Under the pieces are notes generated by a model. It worked only from the letters and a program-made list of their open reading frames with translations. It did no database searches and was not told where the DNA came from. Of a stretch of 41,630 nt of DNA, positions 38,768 to 41,630 are shown piece after piece; the stretch's first letter is position 1, and every line of letters begins with the position of its first letter. Both the position numbers and the translations under genes were made by a program. Origin of the DNA: an uncultured Candidatus Saccharibacteria bacterium (GTDB lineage: Bacteria; Patescibacteriota; Saccharimonadia; Saccharimonadales; Saccharimonadaceae); assembly GCA_947302765.1 (NCBI GenBank), contig CAMYWN010000002.1, positions 1 to 41,630 of the forward strand. The letters are read 5' to 3'.

Positions 38768-39907
38768 CTATTCTTTAAAGTTATGCTCCGTCGTCACTGA
38801 AAAGTCTTTCCACAAGCCATCATCGCCCAGGATTAATGGGCCACCTATCACTAAGTCACCCTGCCCTTCTGCGTCTAGAGTCACTTTAACCCTTTTATAC
38901 AAATCGTTTGCCCTACCTGTCGAATCCACCACAAATTGATTCTCAATACTAACCGGCTCGTCACCATCTTTAAGATAATTAATACTCACAGGTTCCTCAT
39001 TATTGTTGCCACTATCGAAGCTCATAATCGCTATTTCAAACAGACCGTCCGCTTTCTTTACCGAATCACTCCCATTATAAACGGCAGGTAATTCTATAAT
39101 AGCCTCACATTTATCAGCGCCCTCATTACAGCTAATAGTACGCATCTCATTCTGGACAGTCTTGTCATTGGACTTCATTACAACCTCCTTAGAAACAGAC
39201 CCATCACCCCCAGTATCGCCACTAGTCAAAAATACTGTACCCAAGTTAGTCCCAGTCTCGTCATTATCACCATCTAATGACGGAAAAGTAAAATCATCAA
39301 AATTAAAGCCACTCGGTGCCTGCAAAATCGTCACGGATAATTTAGAATTTCCGCCCCACCGGACCTTTATCTTTTTTATTTCGCTCGCCGAACCGGATGC
39401 GAACACTGGTTTAAACACTGCTGTCTCATATGGCCGAAGACTCTTAGTTTGTTCTTGCGGCTGATTATTTATCTTCACGCAGGTATAGTATTGCTGCATA
39501 TTATTCCCATTCCCATCTTCTTCTACCTCTATACCTACATTTGAAGTTACAGTTCGGCCAAGCATTTTGGCCACCATGTCACAATCAGGATTATTCATAT
39601 AATATAAGATATAGCTACAGGCACCACTATCGTCATTCGGTAGTCCCCCGTCAGGATTAACACTCGACGCTGCCGTGTATCCGGCCGCCTTGCAATTCTT
39701 ATAGTTCAGATACGCCAACTTAGCGTCTTCTACGCCAGCCATCGCCGCATCATAAGCAGACTGCGACAAATCCGCGTTCGAAGTTCGCTCCATTTGTGAA
39801 ACGATTAGCGTGGCAAAACTCGCCACGACAATAACAAGTATCAACGTAGATATCGCCACAATATAAAAAGACGCAGCACCTTTTCTCCTATCACCTAGAC
39901 TAATCAT
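38768..39907 (-). CDS. PilX-like pilus assembly protein
   Basis: 379 aa from ATG 39907 (SD GTGGAGGAAG; the frame is open 38 codons upstream inside the previous gene). The N-terminus GDRRKGAASFYIVAISTLILVIVVASF has the single hydrophobic helix and small-residue pattern of PilX-like minor pilins, followed by AAMAGVEDAKLAYLNY, typical of the helix continuation. The remaining about 300 residues are beta-rich with several Cys and low-complexity Asp/Gly/Ser stretches. The start overlaps the upstream pilin gene by 8 nt, indicating coupling. Ending of the operon lies near 38768, with no obvious terminator. Confidence 0.75.
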   Translation of the reverse strand: MISLGDRRKGAASFYIVAISTLILVIVVASFATLIVSQMERTSNADLSQSAYDAAMAGVEDAKLAYLNYKNCKAAGYTAASSVNPDGGLPNDDSGACSYILYYMNNPDCDMVAKMLGRTVTSNVGIEVEEDGNGNNMQQYYTCVKINNQPQEQTKSLRPYETAVFKPVFASGSASEIKKIKVRWGGNSKLSVTILQAPSGFNFDDFTFPSLDGDNDETGTNLGTVFLTSGDTGGDGSVSKEVVMKSNDKTVQNEMRTISCNEGADKCEAIIELPAVYNGSDSVKKADGLFEIAIMSFDSGNNNEEPVSINYLKDGDEPVSIENQFVVDSTGRANDLYKRVKVTLDAEGQGDLVIGGPLILGDDGLWKDFSVTTEHNFKE

Positions 39908-40874
39908 TTTTTCTTCCTCCACTCGCCAAAGCGGTAATATTAAATTTATTAATCGCACAAAAATCCAAATCATTCGCCCCGCCCGAAACCTTACAGTTTT
40001 CGTCATTGATATTAATCCCACTGTCTATCGTTCCAAGCGTAATCGATAGATTATACAAAGTTCCATCTCCAATCGCCGGCGTCTCAACGTCAAATCCATA
40101 CACCGCCACCTTGCTTTCATTCGTCAAAATCTCCGCCATATCTTCACCAATATCAAAACCATTATCTAGCGTGAACAGGATACTATCATTAATATCACTA
40201 GACTCAGCTCCACTGGGCCCATTATTAAAGTAACTAAACGCATCTCCTGGCGGATTAATCAAATCCCTACATACCGCTCTTTTCTCATCCTTAATTCTCA
40301 GTAAACGTCCACCCTTTTCCTTCCCCCAAATCTCTGTAAAACCGCCAGAGCTATTATCTTGTACCCTAAAGGAAAGCCCGTTCATCTCCGCACTATTACG
40401 ATCTTCCACTTCATAGTCACTATTGAAAAAATATCCCGAATTCCAGATGTACGAATAATTTCCCAGACACACCGCCCCATAAACTGGCACACCTTCAAAA
40501 ATCCTGTCTCCGCCCTTATAAATATCTCCCCTCTGAGACACCGCAATCAACCCCGCGCCATTATAATCCAAACATTTATCCTTGTCACTCCCATCCCCAT
40601 ACACCCCACGACACAAAGACTCAAAACTCATAATCATTGGCGCCTTATGTACAGTTGTTTTTATCTCCTCGGTCACCTCAGTACCTACAGTATTAACTAA
40701 ATTCAAGGTTATTCCTCTTCTATACGACGAAACCGCCCCATTAATCACAAACACAATAATAATTGAGAGAACTCCAATAAACGCCATTGATAAAGAAAGT
40801 TCGACCAAGGTAAATCCACTCCGAAATAATCGCTTTTTACTCCAATCGGACTGCTTCTTTTCAAAATATCTCAT
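39900..40874 (-). CDS. Type IV prepilin-like protein (PilW/PilV-like minor pilin)
   Basis: 324 aa. Class III signal: a basic leader of about 19 residues, then SGFTLVELSLSMAFIGVLSI with Gly/Phe cleavage site and Glu at +5, which prepilin peptidase (PilD) should cut and methylate. A long globular domain follows with Cys pairs (ESLCRGVYGDGSDKDKCLDY and NCKVSGG...FCAIN). Member of the minor-pilin operon; the neighbours start and stop within 8 nt of it. SD GGAGACG upstream. Confidence 0.88.
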   Translation of the reverse strand: MRYFEKKQSDWSKKRLFRSGFTLVELSLSMAFIGVLSIIIVFVINGAVSSYRRGITLNLVNTVGTEVTEEIKTTVHKAPMIMSFESLCRGVYGDGSDKDKCLDYNGAGLIAVSQRGDIYKGGDRIFEGVPVYGAVCLGNYSYIWNSGYFFNSDYEVEDRNSAEMNGLSFRVQDNSSGGFTEIWGKEKGGRLLRIKDEKRAVCRDLINPPGDAFSYFNNGPSGAESSDINDSILFTLDNGFDIGEDMAEILTNESKVAVYGFDVETPAIGDGTLYNLSITLGTIDSGININDENCKVSGGANDLDFCAINKFNITALASGGRKND

Positions 40875-40876
40875 CG

Positions 40877-41630
40877 CTACACACGTCTCCTACATCTATT
40901 ATTTCCAGAATCCATAATTACATCTATCCCAACGGCATTGCCCGCATTATTCGCAATTCTCACATCAGCACTAATCGCACTCGGGGCCCCATCAATTCCA
41001 TTTGGGTTAATACAAAAATCCACATCTTCATATGAAAACTTCAGATCATCTGCACGAAAAGCAGCCGATAACTCACTCTCCGTCATCGCTTTATTCGAAA
41101 ACAGCGTATGAACTTTACCAGAATACGGATGTCTAACTATCAAAATAGTCCCCTCAAAAGGTTTAGGACTAGAATCTCCTACAACCTTCTCCTGAACCCC
41201 CACCCCCCACTTTGGTGAATATGTTTCAATAACTCCAGCTAAAGCCTCCCCGCCTCCAGTACTCTCACCCGAATCATCACTATTCGCTGGGACCGTTGTA
41301 CTCAATCCCACAATTTGCAATAAAGCAGTCAATCCAGTATTTTCCATAACGTCAGCCATTTCAGGATTATTACGCACCCACCAATCAGGATCTTTACCCA
41401 CCAACGTATAAACACAAAAACCTTGCTCCGTCTCCAAACCAGCCCCCTTCAAATGTTCCAAGCATCCGCTACTATCACCACTCCCGCTATCGCCGCCATC
41501 GCTATCACCACCACTACCCTCATCATCGTTCTCCTCGCTATCAAAAACTATCATCTTACCATACACTACCGTGTCTTCGCTTCTACCGTAACCCGACCCC
41601 TGCACATTTAGCACCCCATCATAAACACCT
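40877..41630 (-). CDS. Pilin-operon protein, 5' part beyond the window
   Basis: The frame is open to the window edge, so this is the C-terminal portion (at least 250 aa). The visible part is Gly/Ser/Asp-rich at first (DSEENDDEGSGGDSDGGDS) and contains three or four Cys (SSGCLEHLKG, FCVYTLVG, FCINPNG, NRCRRRV). DGVLNVQGSGYG at the start and DVRIANNAGNAVGIDVIMDS near the end fit a minor-pilin-type beta domain, but the N-terminal prepilin signal would lie outside. The stop is two bases before the next ATG. Confidence 0.6.
   Translation of the reverse strand, partial: GVYDGVLNVQGSGYGRSEDTVVYGKMIVFDSEENDDEGSGGDSDGGDSGSGDSSGCLEHLKGAGLETEQGFCVYTLVGKDPDWWVRNNPEMADVMENTGLTALLQIVGLSTTVPANSDDSGESTGGGEALAGVIETYSPKWGVGVQEKVVGDSSPKPFEGTILIVRHPYSGKVHTLFSNKAMTESELSAAFRADDLKFSYEDVDFCINPNGIDGAPSAISADVRIANNAGNAVGIDVIMDSGNNRCRRRV

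Overview
The window looks like a chromosomal segment of a Candidatus Saccharibacteria (TM7/Patescibacteria) genome. This is inferred from the gene set: VirB6/TrbL-like and VirB2-like proteins of the kind common in this phylum, minor type IV pilins, lamin-tail and DUF11-type surface proteins with a non-classical STGP sorting signal, a short RecX/HrcA/GrpE/TruB set, and many N-terminally disordered single-TM proteins. TGA is used as an ordinary stop (recX, tpiA, the aldolase gene), so this is not a code-25 lineage. No insertion sequence, prophage or CRISPR array was seen.

Layout. 1-4.3 kb: an unknown 191-aa protein, pnp (minus strand) with a long structured leader, a divergent small alarmone synthetase, and rpsO. 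4.3-12 kb: membrane-anchored OB-fold protein, aquaporin, truB / PRC-barrel divergent pair, recX, a broken Nudix gene, recA, murB, folD. 12-16.7 kb: two-gene operon of a repeat-rich membrane protein and a 1099-aa VirB6/TrbL-like channel protein. 17-23.3 kb: accessory surface/unknown genes on the minus strand, each with a strong -35/-10 promoter or long leader, and with short tandem repeats in or around them. 23.4-24.1 kb: isolated rpsJ and tRNA-Gly/tRNA-His. 24.2-31.6 kb: repeat-rich tail-anchored protein, tpiA, PMM-like HAD phosphatase, a VirB2-like/NlpC-P60 fusion, a PfkB-like/class I aldolase fusion, rplY (bL25). 31.8-34.8 kb: small unknown genes behind a long structured leader, then hrcA-grpE under a CIRCE operator, and an adenylate-kinase-like gene. 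34.8-38.6 kb: lamin-tail surface protein and an operon of a polytopic membrane protein, an orphan ATP-cone-like protein and a disulfide-oxidoreductase homologue lacking its cysteines, then initiator tRNA. 38.8-41.6 kb: minor type IV pilin operon running off the window end.

The most striking global pattern is two promoter classes. At least eleven genes, mostly housekeeping, have an (extended) -10 of the form TGN-TATAAT placed 6 nt (once 7 nt) before the ATG, with no room for a Shine-Dalgarno; these should be leaderless mRNAs. Downstream operon genes and accessory genes instead have clear GGAGG/GAAAGG sites, and the accessory genes have near-consensus TTGACA-N17-TATAAT promoters with 70-380 nt leaders. 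Other notable points are the multi-branched hairpin in the pnp leader, the highly folded leader or ncRNA at 32.4-32.8 kb, in-frame minisatellites inside coding genes (including the essential truB), and an initiator tRNA lacking one of the three conserved G-C pairs.
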